Shown here: piece by piece, positions 1-8,289 of the stretch | How positions within the stretch are numbered: the first letter of the stretch is position 1 | Layout: each line of letters starts with the position of its first letter | NCBI GenBank assembly: GCA_005791875.1 | Contig: SXTU01000056.1 | Span: 1-33,035, forward strand | DNA: 33,035 nucleotides | Direction of reading: 5' to 3' | From: Verrucomicrobiales bacterium | GTDB lineage: Bacteria; Verrucomicrobiota; Verrucomicrobiia; Limisphaerales; SXTU01 | Notes under the pieces: model-generated | What the model was told of the DNA's origin: nothing | Databases searched by the model: none | What the model saw: only the letters and a program-made list of their open reading frames with translations | Translations under genes and position numbers: made by a program

Positions 1-24
1 AGGGAGAGGGCCGGGGTGAGGGGA
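1..24. repeat. Partial REP-like element at window edge
   Basis: The first 24 bases (AGGGAGAGGGCCGGGGTGAG and following Gs) match one arm of the REP-like element found in pairs near 9.8 kb and 30.2 kb. The rest lies outside the window. It sits just past the 3' end of the debranching-enzyme gene, the usual intergenic place for such elements. No gene is seen in 1-77. Confidence 0.6.
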
Positions 25-77
25 TACGCGTGCTGAGACTCGCCTCTCATTCAACCAATCTTCACCGAGAGTTGGGA

Positions 78-3000
78 TTAGGCAAGCGATTCCAACTGTC
101 GCCAAACTCGCAGCGCCTCGGTCGCGCCCCACGCTTGGGCGTCGCAGCCGCGTTGGGTGTGCGGGGCGTCGCCGTCCACGATCTCGGGGAGCTGGCCGAG
201 GCAGCCGGTGCTGAGGAGTTCGTTCGCGCTGCCGAGATAGGCGCGCGCGGCGGCGACGGCTTCGGGCGCGAGGTCGTGCGCGCGGGCGAGGGCCTCGCAG
301 AAGACGGGGAAGGTCCAAGTCCAGCCGGTGCCGTTGTGGTAGGCGGGCTTGCGGCGCGTGTCCTCGTCGCCTTCGTAGCAGCCCCAGTAGGGATTCACCG
401 GGTCATTCAGCAGGCGTCCGTCGTGGCTGTAAACCGCCAGCGGCGGCGTGACGGGCAGCGGTGCGAGCGAACGCAGAGCACCGGGGATGACGAGGTGGCG
501 CAGCGCTGCGTCCACCGTGCGACGTGCGCGCTCGCCGACCACGAGGCCGAGGCTGATGGGGAAAAGGCAGTTGCTCCGCAGCGCCTCGTCGCGCACGGCA
601 TCGCGGGCGGAGACGCCGGACTTCGCGAGCAACACATCAGCAAACCAGCCTTTGTCTTCGAGCCAGAAAAGTTCGTTGAGCGAACGCTCCGCGCGCGCCG
701 CGAGTTCGCTCCACTCCTCGCCGTCGGGTGCGACACCGAGGCGGTCGAGCTGGCGCAGCAGACGAATCCACAGCGCTTGAATCTCCACCGGGTAGCCTTC
801 GCGCGGCGTGCTGGCCGGATAGTTCGTGTCCATCCACGTGAAGTGGCTCGGGCTCCAGACGAGGCCGCTCGCCGCGTCCACGCGGATGCCGTTGGGCGTG
901 CCGCGCAGGTAGCCGGTGGCGATGGTGCGCAGCACGTCCGTCAGCGTGCGCCCGGAAGAGTCAACAGCAGTCGAGTAGAACTCGTCTTGCTGACCGCCGA
1001 CCGCTGACCGCTGACCGCTGCAATCCTCGCACACGACGCCAAACCAAAGCGGCGCGTCGCTGGTGTCGCGGTTGCTCGCGTTGTCGCCGTAGATGGCGTT
1101 GGGCAGCGTGCCGTTCTCAGCGAAGCGTCCGAAGGTCACGAGAATCTGCTTCACCTCATCGCGCAACCCGGCGGCGAGCAAACCGCGCGCGCAGATGAGC
1201 GTGTCGCGGCCCCAGTCGAGGAACCACGGGTAGCCGGCGATGACAGTCTTGCCGGCGTCACGACGCACGACAAAGGCGCGGATGGCCCTCTGCAACTGCT
1301 CGGCGAAGTCCGGCGGCGGCGTGGCTGCGAATGTCTCGACGGTGCTCACTGGCAACGGGACAACCATGCCGGGCAACTCAAGCTGGCTGCGTGGCGCGGG
1401 CAGCGGTCCGGCCAGCGGCGCGCTTTCGGTGATGAAGTCGAACAGCGCGCGGGTCTTGGCGGAGGAAGTTTTGAGTGTTGGATCGCTTGCCCTCGGCGAG
1501 GCGTAAGGGGGACACTCTTGTCCCCCACCAGACGTTTCCATGGCTACCCTTGGCGAGCCTTGCGAAGGGGACAAGAGTGTCCCCCTCACGGGCAGGTCGA
1601 GATCAAACTGCTCCTCCGCCTCCGCGCTCGCGGCGAGGGTGACGGCTTCGCCTTTGCGCAGCGGCAACTCGAACCAGCCGGGGCTGAAAGCATCGCCGCA
1701 GCCTTCCTGTCCACGCGTGGCCTCGACGGGATGCGACACGTTCACCGACCACTCGCCCTCGTGATGGTAACGGCCCGAGTCCGCCCAGACCCTGAGCTGA
1801 CGGCTCGACTCAGGCGTGAAGGCGAAGCCGGCGCGGCCTTGGAGCGAGTGCGAGTTCGCACCGAGGTGTTGCTCGCTGCCGGGATTGCGCTTGGTCTCGC
1901 AGTGGAAGCTGCGGTCCTCGATGTCGAACCGCACGGTCAGACTCACGCTGCACTCCGATGGCAGCTCACGGCCCAGCGCGGGCGCGTGCGGCGGGCGAAC
2001 GAAGCGCAGGAGCGTCGTGTTCTTGCCCGGCACCATGTCGGCGAGCAGGTGAATCTCCACGCTGCGACCATCGCCAGCGTTCGCGACGAACTTCCAGACG
2101 GCGGGCGGGCCGGGTGAGAAGGTGACGAGATTCTCTGCGTTGAGCGCGGTGATGAAGCCATCAGCGTTCACCCAGGCGCGAAGGCGCTTCACGAAGACGT
2201 GGCGGTCCACCGGGACGGCGGTGTGCAAGTTCGCGCCTAGCACGCAGTCGTATTTCGAACGCACGGTTCCGAGGTCGGCACAGAGGCGGGCCATGGCACC
2301 GGAGCCGTTGGTGAGGAGGGCCAGAGAGTGATTAGTGATTGGTGGAGAGTGATTAGTCGGCTCGGGTAGCAGGAAGCGGAGGGTGCTGCTGACGGCGGAA
2401 GGCGTGGCGGCGAGACGGTCGAGGGAGAGCACGGCGTCGCCGGTGAAGGTGCTCGGCGGGAAGCAGGCGATGTGGCCGTTGGCGACGGGGATGGAGTCGG
2501 TGTGTGCCGGCGGTTTGCAACCCCCGTCGGTGGGCTGCGAACGGTCCGGACGGCGGCTGGAAGCCGCCGGCACGAGCGTCGCACGGAAGGGCGCGATGTC
2601 TCGCACAAGCAGCCAGTGGCCGGGCGGGACGAGGAGAACGCGCTTCGTGTCCGCGAGCGTCCACTCAACGACTGGGGCATAGGTGCTGTCCGGCGCGGCT
2701 GCGAGGCGAGCGAGAAATCCATTCGCGTCCGTGTCCACCTGCGCGGCCAACGCGCGCCAGTTCACAGAGCCAAGGTGCTCAATGGGCCGGGCGTGCGCGA
2801 GCGCGGTGAGGGCGAACGCAGCTTGGGCACGGGCGATGCGGTAGGCTTCGCCGTGCAGTCCATGCGGTTGCGTAGTGGCGCTGAGGCAGTGCGCGGCTCC
2901 GGCGGCCAGGACGAAAGTGATCTTTTCTTCGTGGACCTCGTGGCGCTGGAGAGCGCTTTCCGAATCCGCCAACAAGTCATGCCGCACCGCGCCAGCAGCG

Positions 3001-4625
3001 AGGTCGAGCGTCAGCCGGTGCTCGCGCTCGGGGTCGGTGTTCACGAGGACGAGCACGGAGTCCCGGCCTTCCTCGGAATCGCGGAGGAGGGCGTAGATGG
3101 CGGAGTCGGACGGGTTGAGGCGCGTGAGCTTCGCGCTGTCGAAGAACGCGGGATGGTCGGCGAGCAGGAAGTTCAGGCGCGCGAGTTCTGGGACGATGTT
3201 CTGCTCGCTGTCCCACGCGAGCGCGCGGCAGGAGTGGACGTTGATTTTTTCAGAGCAGAGCCATTCCACGCCGCAGGTGAAGCCGAAGCCGCCGTTCACG
3301 CTCGTCAGCGCGGAGAGTTGGTTGCGCAGCAGCGACCAGGTGCGCCCGCGCTTCGCGAGGCGCTCGTTGTCGTGCGTCTCGCTGTAGTGGACGAGCGTGC
3401 CGACGCGGTGGCTGTGCTTGAATGCGTGGTCAAGGTAGCCGGCGACCTGCGCGGGGCCGAACTCCTGGAACAGCTCGGAGTAAGCCCATTGCATCCCGCC
3501 GTCGGTGAGCAACGTCTCGGTGTCGCCCCAGCCGCCACCGAGTCCTTCGAGCAGGAAGAGCGCGTTGGGAAACTCCTCGCGGACGCGCGCGATGATGTGC
3601 TGCCACGCGGGCGCGGGGACCTTATAGCCGGCGTCGCAGCGGAAGCCGTCCACGCCGCGCCGACACCAGGTCAGCAACGCCTCGGCGATGTGCTCCCAGA
3701 GCGCGGGGTCGCGTTGCGCGAGTTCGACGAGGTCGTCCCATGTCGTGCCCCACGCGCCGGGACTCTCGAAGTGACCGTCGGCCTTGCGGAGAAACCACTC
3801 GGGATGATTCTCCTGAAGCCACGAACCCCAGCCAGTGTGGTTGATGACGATGTCGAGGAAGACGCGGCCACCGCGCGCGTGGACGGCGGCGGTGAGTTCC
3901 TGAAACTGCTCGACGCCGTTCGTGCGCTTGTCGAACTCGACCAGCGCCGGATCAATGCCCGTCAAGTCCTCCGCCGCGTAGGGACTGCCGAAGCGACCGA
4001 AGCGCGCGAAGGTCGTGGGCGTGGGATTCACCGGCAGCAAGTGCAGGATACGACAGCCGAGCGTGCCGAAGATGTGCGGGAGCTGGCGCGTGAGGTCGCG
4101 GAGCTTGCCCGACGGCGGGATGACCGTGTAGCCGAGCCGATCCAGTTCGTTCATCTGGGCCTCGCGCGCGGGGTCGCCGGTGGACGTGAGCGACTTCGTC
4201 TCGCCAAACATCCGCGTGAAGGCGCAGTAGATCGTGTTCGCCGTGCGCGCCCAGTTTGGGTGGACGCTCACGCCGAAATCGTTGCCATCGGGCCAGTGTT
4301 GGAAGCCGGACGGGTCGAGCACGTAGGGCTTCGACTTGAACCAGCCGACCTCGGTGAGCGGCAACGTGAGCTGCCATTCGCCGTCAGCCCACTGCATCGG
4401 GATGTCGCGCCACGACGCGCCGGCGAGCGGGACTTTCTCGAAGTTGGACTGGATGACCTCGCGACGGATGCCGGCGGCGCGGCCGAGGTTCGTGCGAAGG
4501 CGTGCGGTCCAGCCGGCACCGGCCCACTCGCGTCCGCGCGGGTGCGCGAGCGTGAAGGTGAGGCTGTCGCCGACGAATTGGACGCGGCGCTCGCCCGCGC
4601 CGGGAGTCATGCTCGGTCGTTCCAT
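78..4625 (-). CDS. Bifunctional glycogen-debranching-type enzyme (GH13 alpha-amylase + GH133-like amylo-1,6-glucosidase)
   Basis: This 1515-residue protein has two glycosidase modules and probably remodels or degrades branched alpha-glucan (glycogen) in the cytoplasm; no signal peptide is seen. The N-terminal half is GH13. Region I is DIVINH (258-263), region II GVDGFRCD with nucleophile Asp331, region III LLEG with acid/base Glu360, and region IV ETHDN (416-420), so all catalytic residues are present. The C-terminal part from about 1125 carries the GDE_C signature GYPWFLDWGRDT (1131-1142), as in amylo-alpha-1,6-glucosidases. The layout recalls eukaryotic-type two-activity debranching enzymes, but exact specificity is inference. 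At least four low-complexity inserts encoded by DNA repeats interrupt it (residues about 689-710, 756-768, 1015-1046, 1202-1215). The start at 4625 is the first ATG; a second ATG five codons on is equally possible. It is monocistronic, with 434 bases to the next gene. Confidence 0.88.
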   Translation of the reverse strand: MERPSMTPGAGERRVQFVGDSLTFTLAHPRGREWAGAGWTARLRTNLGRAAGIRREVIQSNFEKVPLAGASWRDIPMQWADGEWQLTLPLTEVGWFKSKPYVLDPSGFQHWPDGNDFGVSVHPNWARTANTIYCAFTRMFGETKSLTSTGDPAREAQMNELDRLGYTVIPPSGKLRDLTRQLPHIFGTLGCRILHLLPVNPTPTTFARFGRFGSPYAAEDLTGIDPALVEFDKRTNGVEQFQELTAAVHARGGRVFLDIVINHTGWGSWLQENHPEWFLRKADGHFESPGAWGTTWDDLVELAQRDPALWEHIAEALLTWCRRGVDGFRCDAGYKVPAPAWQHIIARVREEFPNALFLLEGLGGGWGDTETLLTDGGMQWAYSELFQEFGPAQVAGYLDHAFKHSHRVGTLVHYSETHDNERLAKRGRTWSLLRNQLSALTSVNGGFGFTCGVEWLCSEKINVHSCRALAWDSEQNIVPELARLNFLLADHPAFFDSAKLTRLNPSDSAIYALLRDSEEGRDSVLVLVNTDPEREHRLTLDLAAGAVRHDLLADSESALQRHEVHEEKITFVLAAGAAHCLSATTQPHGLHGEAYRIARAQAAFALTALAHARPIEHLGSVNWRALAAQVDTDANGFLARLAAAPDSTYAPVVEWTLADTKRVLLVPPGHWLLVRDIAPFRATLVPAASSRRPDRSQPTDGGCKPPAHTDSIPVANGHIACFPPSTFTGDAVLSLDRLAATPSAVSSTLRFLLPEPTNHSPPITNHSLALLTNGSGAMARLCADLGTVRSKYDCVLGANLHTAVPVDRHVFVKRLRAWVNADGFITALNAENLVTFSPGPPAVWKFVANAGDGRSVEIHLLADMVPGKNTTLLRFVRPPHAPALGRELPSECSVSLTVRFDIEDRSFHCETKRNPGSEQHLGANSHSLQGRAGFAFTPESSRQLRVWADSGRYHHEGEWSVNVSHPVEATRGQEGCGDAFSPGWFELPLRKGEAVTLAASAEAEEQFDLDLPVRGTLLSPSQGSPRVAMETSGGGQECPPYASPRASDPTLKTSSAKTRALFDFITESAPLAGPLPAPRSQLELPGMVVPLPVSTVETFAATPPPDFAEQLQRAIRAFVVRRDAGKTVIAGYPWFLDWGRDTLICARGLLAAGLRDEVKQILVTFGRFAENGTLPNAIYGDNASNRDTSDAPLWFGVVCEDCSGQRSAVGGQQDEFYSTAVDSSGRTLTDVLRTIATGYLRGTPNGIRVDAASGLVWSPSHFTWMDTNYPASTPREGYPVEIQALWIRLLRQLDRLGVAPDGEEWSELAARAERSLNELFWLEDKGWFADVLLAKSGVSARDAVRDEALRSNCLFPISLGLVVGERARRTVDAALRHLVIPGALRSLAPLPVTPPLAVYSHDGRLLNDPVNPYWGCYEGDEDTRRKPAYHNGTGWTWTFPVFCEALARAHDLAPEAVAAARAYLGSANELLSTGCLGQLPEIVDGDAPHTQRGCDAQAWGATEALRVWRQLESLA
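990..1020. repeat. 7-bp tandem repeat (CTGACCG) inside the debranching gene
   Basis: Four to five copies of CTGACCG, one degenerate, lie in frame and encode Ser-Gly-Gln-Arg-Ser-Ala-Val-type residues (about 1202-1211). They fall in the GH133-like module just after APLWFGVVCEDC. The same 7-bp unit recurs at 12561-12590 inside an unrelated gene. Confidence 0.85.
1507..1585. repeat. In-frame palindromic element with 19-bp inverted arms
   Basis: The arms at 1507-1526 and 1567-1585 (core GGGGACAAGAGTGTCCCC) are perfect inverted repeats over 19 bp, separated by about 40 bases. Flanking sequence (CCTCGGCGAG and CCTTGGCGAG) forms an imperfect direct repeat. The element is read through in frame and adds roughly residues 1015-1046, a Gly/Ser/Pro-rich stretch in the linker between the two enzyme modules. 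Confidence 0.88.
2324..2357. repeat. Direct repeat GAGAGTGATTAGT, 21-bp period
   Basis: Two perfect copies (2324-2336 and 2345-2357) lie exactly 21 bases, or seven codons, apart, which keeps the frame. On the coding strand they encode the repeated peptide TNHS inside the debranching enzyme (residues about 756-768), probably a surface loop of the middle region. Confidence 0.8.
2504..2573. repeat. In-frame palindromic element with 10-bp terminal inverted repeats
   Basis: GTGCCGGCGG (2504-2513) and CCGCCGGCAC (2564-2573) bound a 70-base unit that also holds an inner hairpin around GGCGGCTGGAAGCCGCC (2552-2568). It is translated in frame as a Ser/Arg/Pro/Gly-rich peptide (residues about 689-710) in the debranching enzyme. 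Sequence and size differ from the element at 1507-1585, so it is a second repeat family. Confidence 0.82.
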
Positions 4626-5059
4626 GCGGGCCGATGGTGGAAGCCGCGCGAGGCGAACTCAAGAACGCGGTTGGCTTGGATCCAGGGCGCTCTGACAATG
4701 GATGGGCACGGGTGACCGGCGGTTGGGTGCGCATCGCGAAGTAGTCGTGCTAGGCATCCACCAGAAGGAGGCTCATGCGGGGAGAGGTTTGGTTTGTGGT
4801 CATAAGCATGATGGGTTGCGTTCCGAAAGCAGACTCGCGGCGCGCTGGGGGGCACCTTCGCACGTTACGAAGGCGCCCGCCATGGCCGGGAGTTGGCGGC
4901 GACGTGCCCGTTGCGGATTTTCATCCGTCAGCCGGCATGCTTGCGCGGGTCTGATAAGCGCCCTGACCGGTCCTTGTCAGCCGAGGCGCCGGTGCTTGAG
5001 CAACTCCAAGGATGGGAATATCTCCGGGGAAAACAACACGGCCGATACCCGACAGCTTG
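4626..5059. other. 434-bp intergenic region with a small hairpin
   Basis: No convincing gene. Short open frames on both strands lack recognisable protein features. It should hold the promoter for the minus-strand debranching gene, but I cannot assign one: TTGTCA occurs near 4695 without a good partner. At 4851-4877 an imperfect 10-bp stem (GGCACCTTCG / CGAAGGCGCC, loop CACGTTA) forms a hairpin without a T-run. Confidence 0.5.
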
Positions 5060-5081
5060 TCAGGTGGATACCCGACAAGCT
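5044..5081. repeat. Direct repeat plus 8-bp hairpin spanning the LuxR-gene stop
   Basis: GATACCCGACA occurs at 5044-5054 and again at 5067-5077 (23-bp period). The overlapping arms AGCTTGTC (5054-5061) and GACAAGCT (5074-5081) form a perfect 8-bp stem with a 12-base loop. The response-regulator stop codon (5060-5062) lies inside. Function unknown; a transcript-end structure or a protein-binding site are options. Confidence 0.55.
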
Positions 5082-5800
5082 CCAAACCTACTTTGAGCGC
5101 GATTTGGCTCTGGGAGGGACAGCAATCCTTGCGACACGGCGAAATTTGTAAGCCCGGCGATGGTGTGCAAATCCAGCTTGCGCATGAGCCGCTCACGGTG
5201 GGTCTTCACGGTGGACATCGCCACGCCGAGCCATTTCACGATCTCCTTGTTGCCCGCGCCCGTGGCGATGAGCGCGATCACTTCGCGCTCGCGCACGGTC
5301 AGGCGCGAGGCGGTCGTCCGTCCATAAGCCACGGGCGGGCCGCCCATGGATTCCAGCATCGCGGCGGCCACCGGCGGGCTGAAGAATCCCTCGCCGCGAT
5401 GGACCGCCTCGATGGCCCGGATCAACTCGGCGGGTGCGGCGTCCTTCAGGATGTAGCCGCGCGCGCCACTGCGCGCGACCTCCGACACATACTCGCGGTT
5501 CTCATGAACGCTCAGGATGAGCACCTTGGCATCGGACGCGATTCTTCGCAGGCGGGCCGTGGCAACGAGGCCATTGATGCCGGGCATGTTGATGTCCATC
5601 AGCACGAGGTCCGGCTTGAGGCGTTTGACCAGACGCAAGGCTTCCTCGCCGCTCGCGGCTTCACCCACGATGGTCAACTGCGGGAATCGCGAGAGACAGG
5701 AGCGCAACCCTTCGCGCACCACAGGATGATCGGCCACAAGTAGGAGCCGTATGTGGCGGGAGCGGGCTTCAGCTACGGGGTTGGCACGAGCCGGCCGCAC
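5060..5800 (-). CDS. NarL/LuxR-family response regulator
   Basis: A two-component transcription regulator of about 246 residues. The receiver comes first, with phospho-acceptor Asp in LVLMDINMPG (residue about 69) and the conserved Lys in YILKDA (about 119). A LuxR-type helix-turn-helix follows (LTVREREVIALIATGAGNKEI...STVKTHRERLMRKL). The acidic pair at the receiver start is VADHP instead of the usual VDDHP, so the first Asp is Ala. The GTG at 5800 is the nearest upstream start that includes the whole receiver; the frame stays open to 5914, but that part overlaps in another frame a recognisable GAF-domain remnant. The original 5' end has therefore probably been replaced by the neighbouring deletion. 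The cognate sensor may be the broken gene just upstream. The true start and whether the protein is still active are uncertain. Confidence 0.75.
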   Translation of the reverse strand: MRPARANPVAEARSRHIRLLLVADHPVVREGLRSCLSRFPQLTIVGEAASGEEALRLVKRLKPDLVLMDINMPGINGLVATARLRRIASDAKVLILSVHENREYVSEVARSGARGYILKDAAPAELIRAIEAVHRGEGFFSPPVAAAMLESMGGPPVAYGRTTASRLTVREREVIALIATGAGNKEIVKWLGVAMSTVKTHRERLMRKLDLHTIAGLTNFAVSQGLLSLPEPNRAQSRFGACRVST

Positions 5801-6631
5801 TGCCGTGCCGGATGGGCACGAACAGCAGCGATGCGGACACTTGGCTGACGTCGCTATACCTGCCATAGGTCCGGGCGGGCCGGTGGCCAGGTTTCCGCAA
5901 GACCAGTTGGCCACCCTTCCGCATCACGCGGCGCATCAACGGGGAGGGTCGGGGCAGCATGAAACTCGTGGTCGCCTCCACCCTTGCGCCAGCTTGCGTG
6001 TCATACGCCAAGACGGGCGTGGTGTCGGGGCGGCGCTCAGGCGCTCGCCCAACCGCGCGAAGGCCTCGCTGCGCGCCTGGGCCTGTTGCCGCTCGACGAT
6101 TTCGCAACACAGTTGTTCGTTGGACGCAGCCTACATGGAGGTGCGGTCAGCCACGCGGTGTTCGAGCGTCAGGTTCAGTTGCGCCACCCGCTCCTCGGCC
6201 TGCCGAGGGGCCTTGAGCGCGCGTTGGATGCGGATGAGCGCGTCCACCCGCGCCACCAGTTCCTTGTTGGCGATGGGCCTGACAATGTAATCGTCCGCGC
6301 CGCACTCCAGGCCGGCGACCTTGCTGTCGAGGGAAACCTCGATGCTGGAGATGAGCGCCACGAAGACGCTGGCGAGCGCCGCGTCGGACTTGATGCGGCG
6401 GCAGACCTCGCGCCCGTTCAAGTCTGGCAGCATCACGTCCAGCAGGAGCAAGTCCGGCTTCAGCTCGCCCGCCAGACGCAATCCGTCCAGCCCGTTGGCG
6501 GCGGAGAAAACCTCGCAGCCGTGGCGTTGAAACAACCGGCACAGCAGCTCCAGATTGTCCGGCTCGTCGTCCACGACGAGGAGCCGTGGGGCCGCAGCCG
6601 CCTTGTCTTCGAAAAGTGTGGAGTTGTCCAT
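5769..6631 (-). pseudogene. Degraded receiver-GAF sensor (hybrid signalling protein)
   Basis: From ATG 6631 the frame encodes a receiver domain (VVDDEPDN, LLLDVMLPDLNG, then a coiled-coil start LEHRVADRTSM) and stops at a TAG at 6131-6133. Past the stop the same frame continues as expected for intact relatives (AASNEQLCCEIVERQQAQ..., then SEAFARLGERLSAA) to about 6020. The match then jumps to a second frame (TTPVLAYDTQAGARVE...GGQLVLRKPGH...SASLLFVPIRHG), the middle of a GAF domain, and ends near 5800. So one nonsense codon, one frame change with an apparent internal deletion, and loss of everything after mid-GAF can be seen. The receiver also has Arg where the switch Lys is usual (IVRPI). 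The receiver part (6131-6631, 166 residues) could still be made as a stand-alone protein. Confidence 0.72.
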
Positions 6632-6711
6632 GCCGGCTGCTGCTGTCTTGCTGTGCCGAGAGTTTGGCCCCTGCCGCGCGGCTGGCGAGTTGATTCTGCC
6701 CGCCTGCCAGA

Positions 6712-6739
6712 ACGGCCAGCCACTCGCGCGGCTGGCCGT
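6712..6739 (-). other. Hairpin downstream of the Gfo/Idh gene
   Basis: ACGGCCAGCC (6712-6721) and GGCTGGCCGT (6730-6739) form a perfect 10-bp stem with an 8-base loop, 27 bases past the oxidoreductase stop. No T-run follows on the minus strand, so it is not a typical intrinsic terminator. It may slow degradation or help factor-dependent termination. Confidence 0.45.
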
Positions 6740-6765
6740 CTGGAAACTTTCGGAGACTCTGCGAA

Positions 6766-8193
6766 TCAATACTCGCGCTTGGTCTTCCGGCCCGGCTCGG
6801 GCACGGGGTAGAGATCATTCGCATCTGCCTGAACCGGTGCGGGCGAGTCGAAGGTGAGCTTGTCGGCGTTCGGGGCGAACTCATGCTCGTGGTTGAGCAA
6901 CTCCTCGAGCGTGACCTCTTGGCCGGTGTGCGCCGCATAGCGGCCCAGCGAGGTCGTGAGGCTCGCCATCACGCCGCGCTCCACTTCGTTGTGCGGCTTG
7001 TCGTTGCGGATGGCGTCGGTGAGCACCTGCCACTCCGTGAAATAAGGGTCATCTACCATCTTGGGGTCGGAACTCCACAGCTGGTTCTCGCGGGAACGGA
7101 CGTGGCCCTTGTAGGTGCTGGAGGGACCGTTGCAGTCGCCTGAATTGGCCGCGACCGCCATGCCCTTGGTGCCGTGGACAAAGCTGTGGTAGAGCGGGAC
7201 CGCGCCAAGCATGGTGCGGCCATTCATGTAGAGCTTGGCGCCGTCCTCGAAGGTGTATTCGACAGCGTAGGAGTCGAAGTTTTGGTCCACGTAGGGCTTG
7301 CCGTCCGGGCTGGTGCGGTAGGTGCGCCCGCCGACGCCCTGCGCCTTGACGGGCCAGAGGTATTGTCCGGGCGGGCTCTTCAGCCAGCAAAGGTGGTCAA
7401 TATGGTGGACGTTGAAGTCGCTGTAGCCGCCGCCAGAGGCCCAGAGGAAGCTGTGGAAGCGGGAGATCTGCCACATCAATTCGCTGGGTTTACCGGGCAG
7501 GTTGTTGTCCTTGCCGGGATATTTTTCCGAGAAAGCGGAGCCGAGCAAACCCTGCATGCGGTAGCCGCGCATGAGCATCACGTCGCCAATCTCCTTGTCC
7601 TGATGGATGCGCGCATGGAGCTCTTGGAGGCACTTCTTGTGGCGGGACATTAGGCCCACGCCGACCTTGAGGTTCTTCGCCTTGGCGAGCTTGTTCAGCT
7701 CCAGCATCCGGCGCGAGGTCGGGCCGTCCGCCGTCACGGGCTTCTCCATAAACACGTTGATGCCCTTCTCAATGGCGTATTTGAAATGCACCCAGCGGAA
7801 CGCCAGCGGCGTGGTGAAGATCGCCACATCGCCCTTCTTCAGCGCATCAATCGCGCCCTTGTAAGCATCGAAGCCGATGAACTTGCGGCTGTCCGGCACA
7901 TCCACCTGATCTTTAAATTTGTTCTTCAGCGAATTGAAGGCGCCGTCGAGCTTGTGCTGAAAGACATCCGCCATGGCGACGAGCTTGGGCGGGCCGCTCT
8001 GCGACATGGCGTTGGCCGCCGCGCCGCCGCCGCGTCCGCCGCAGCCGACGAGCGCCACGGAGATTTGGTCGCTGCCCGCCGCGTGGACGTGCGGCAGGAC
8101 GACACCGGAGAGCGCAGTGGCACCTGCGGCCAAGCCAGAGGCTTTGATGAAGTCACGACGCGATGCGGAAGGAAGAGTTGGCGAATTATTCAT
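6766..8193 (-). CDS. Tat-exported Gfo/Idh/MocA-family oxidoreductase
   Basis: A 475-residue NAD(P)-dependent oxidoreductase of the kind acting on sugars or sugar derivatives outside the cytoplasm. The N-terminus has a twin-arginine signal (SRRDFIKASG, Arg12-Arg13, then a hydrophobic stretch ending near HVHAA). A Rossmann loop GCGGRGGG follows (50-57), then the family's EKP motif (FMEKPVTADG, 149-158) and a His-containing segment HHIDHLCW (263-270) in the catalytic domain. The start at 8193 is fixed by the Tat signal. It is followed on the same strand by broken signalling genes and preceded by the DUF1501 and DUF1549/DUF1553 genes. Such trios recur in Planctomycetes and Verrucomicrobia, so a shared role in sugar catabolism is likely, though the substrate cannot be read from sequence. 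Confidence 0.9.
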   Translation of the reverse strand: MNNSPTLPSASRRDFIKASGLAAGATALSGVVLPHVHAAGSDQISVALVGCGGRGGGAAANAMSQSGPPKLVAMADVFQHKLDGAFNSLKNKFKDQVDVPDSRKFIGFDAYKGAIDALKKGDVAIFTTPLAFRWVHFKYAIEKGINVFMEKPVTADGPTSRRMLELNKLAKAKNLKVGVGLMSRHKKCLQELHARIHQDKEIGDVMLMRGYRMQGLLGSAFSEKYPGKDNNLPGKPSELMWQISRFHSFLWASGGGYSDFNVHHIDHLCWLKSPPGQYLWPVKAQGVGGRTYRTSPDGKPYVDQNFDSYAVEYTFEDGAKLYMNGRTMLGAVPLYHSFVHGTKGMAVAANSGDCNGPSSTYKGHVRSRENQLWSSDPKMVDDPYFTEWQVLTDAIRNDKPHNEVERGVMASLTTSLGRYAAHTGQEVTLEELLNHEHEFAPNADKLTFDSPAPVQADANDLYPVPEPGRKTKREY

Positions 8194-8289
8194 AACTCGT
8201 ATCGTTTGCCCGACTCCGAGGGAGTGTCAACACCGGAGCAGCGCGCACGCGCAGGCGGGCGCACAACCCTCGCGTCGCCTCAGCCAGAG

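Noticed and set aside
2472-4715. 747-residue plus-strand open frame opposite the debranching gene.
   Set aside because: Shadow of a gene with full GH13 catalytic motifs; composition is Arg/Glu/Val-rich with no recognisable domain.
4702-5151. 149-residue plus-strand frame in the gap between the debranching and LuxR genes.
   Set aside because: No ribosome-binding site, no known features, and it overlaps the 3' end of the regulator gene.
6712-6739. Hairpin read as an intrinsic terminator.
   Set aside because: Strong stem but no T-run on the minus strand; kept only as a hairpin.
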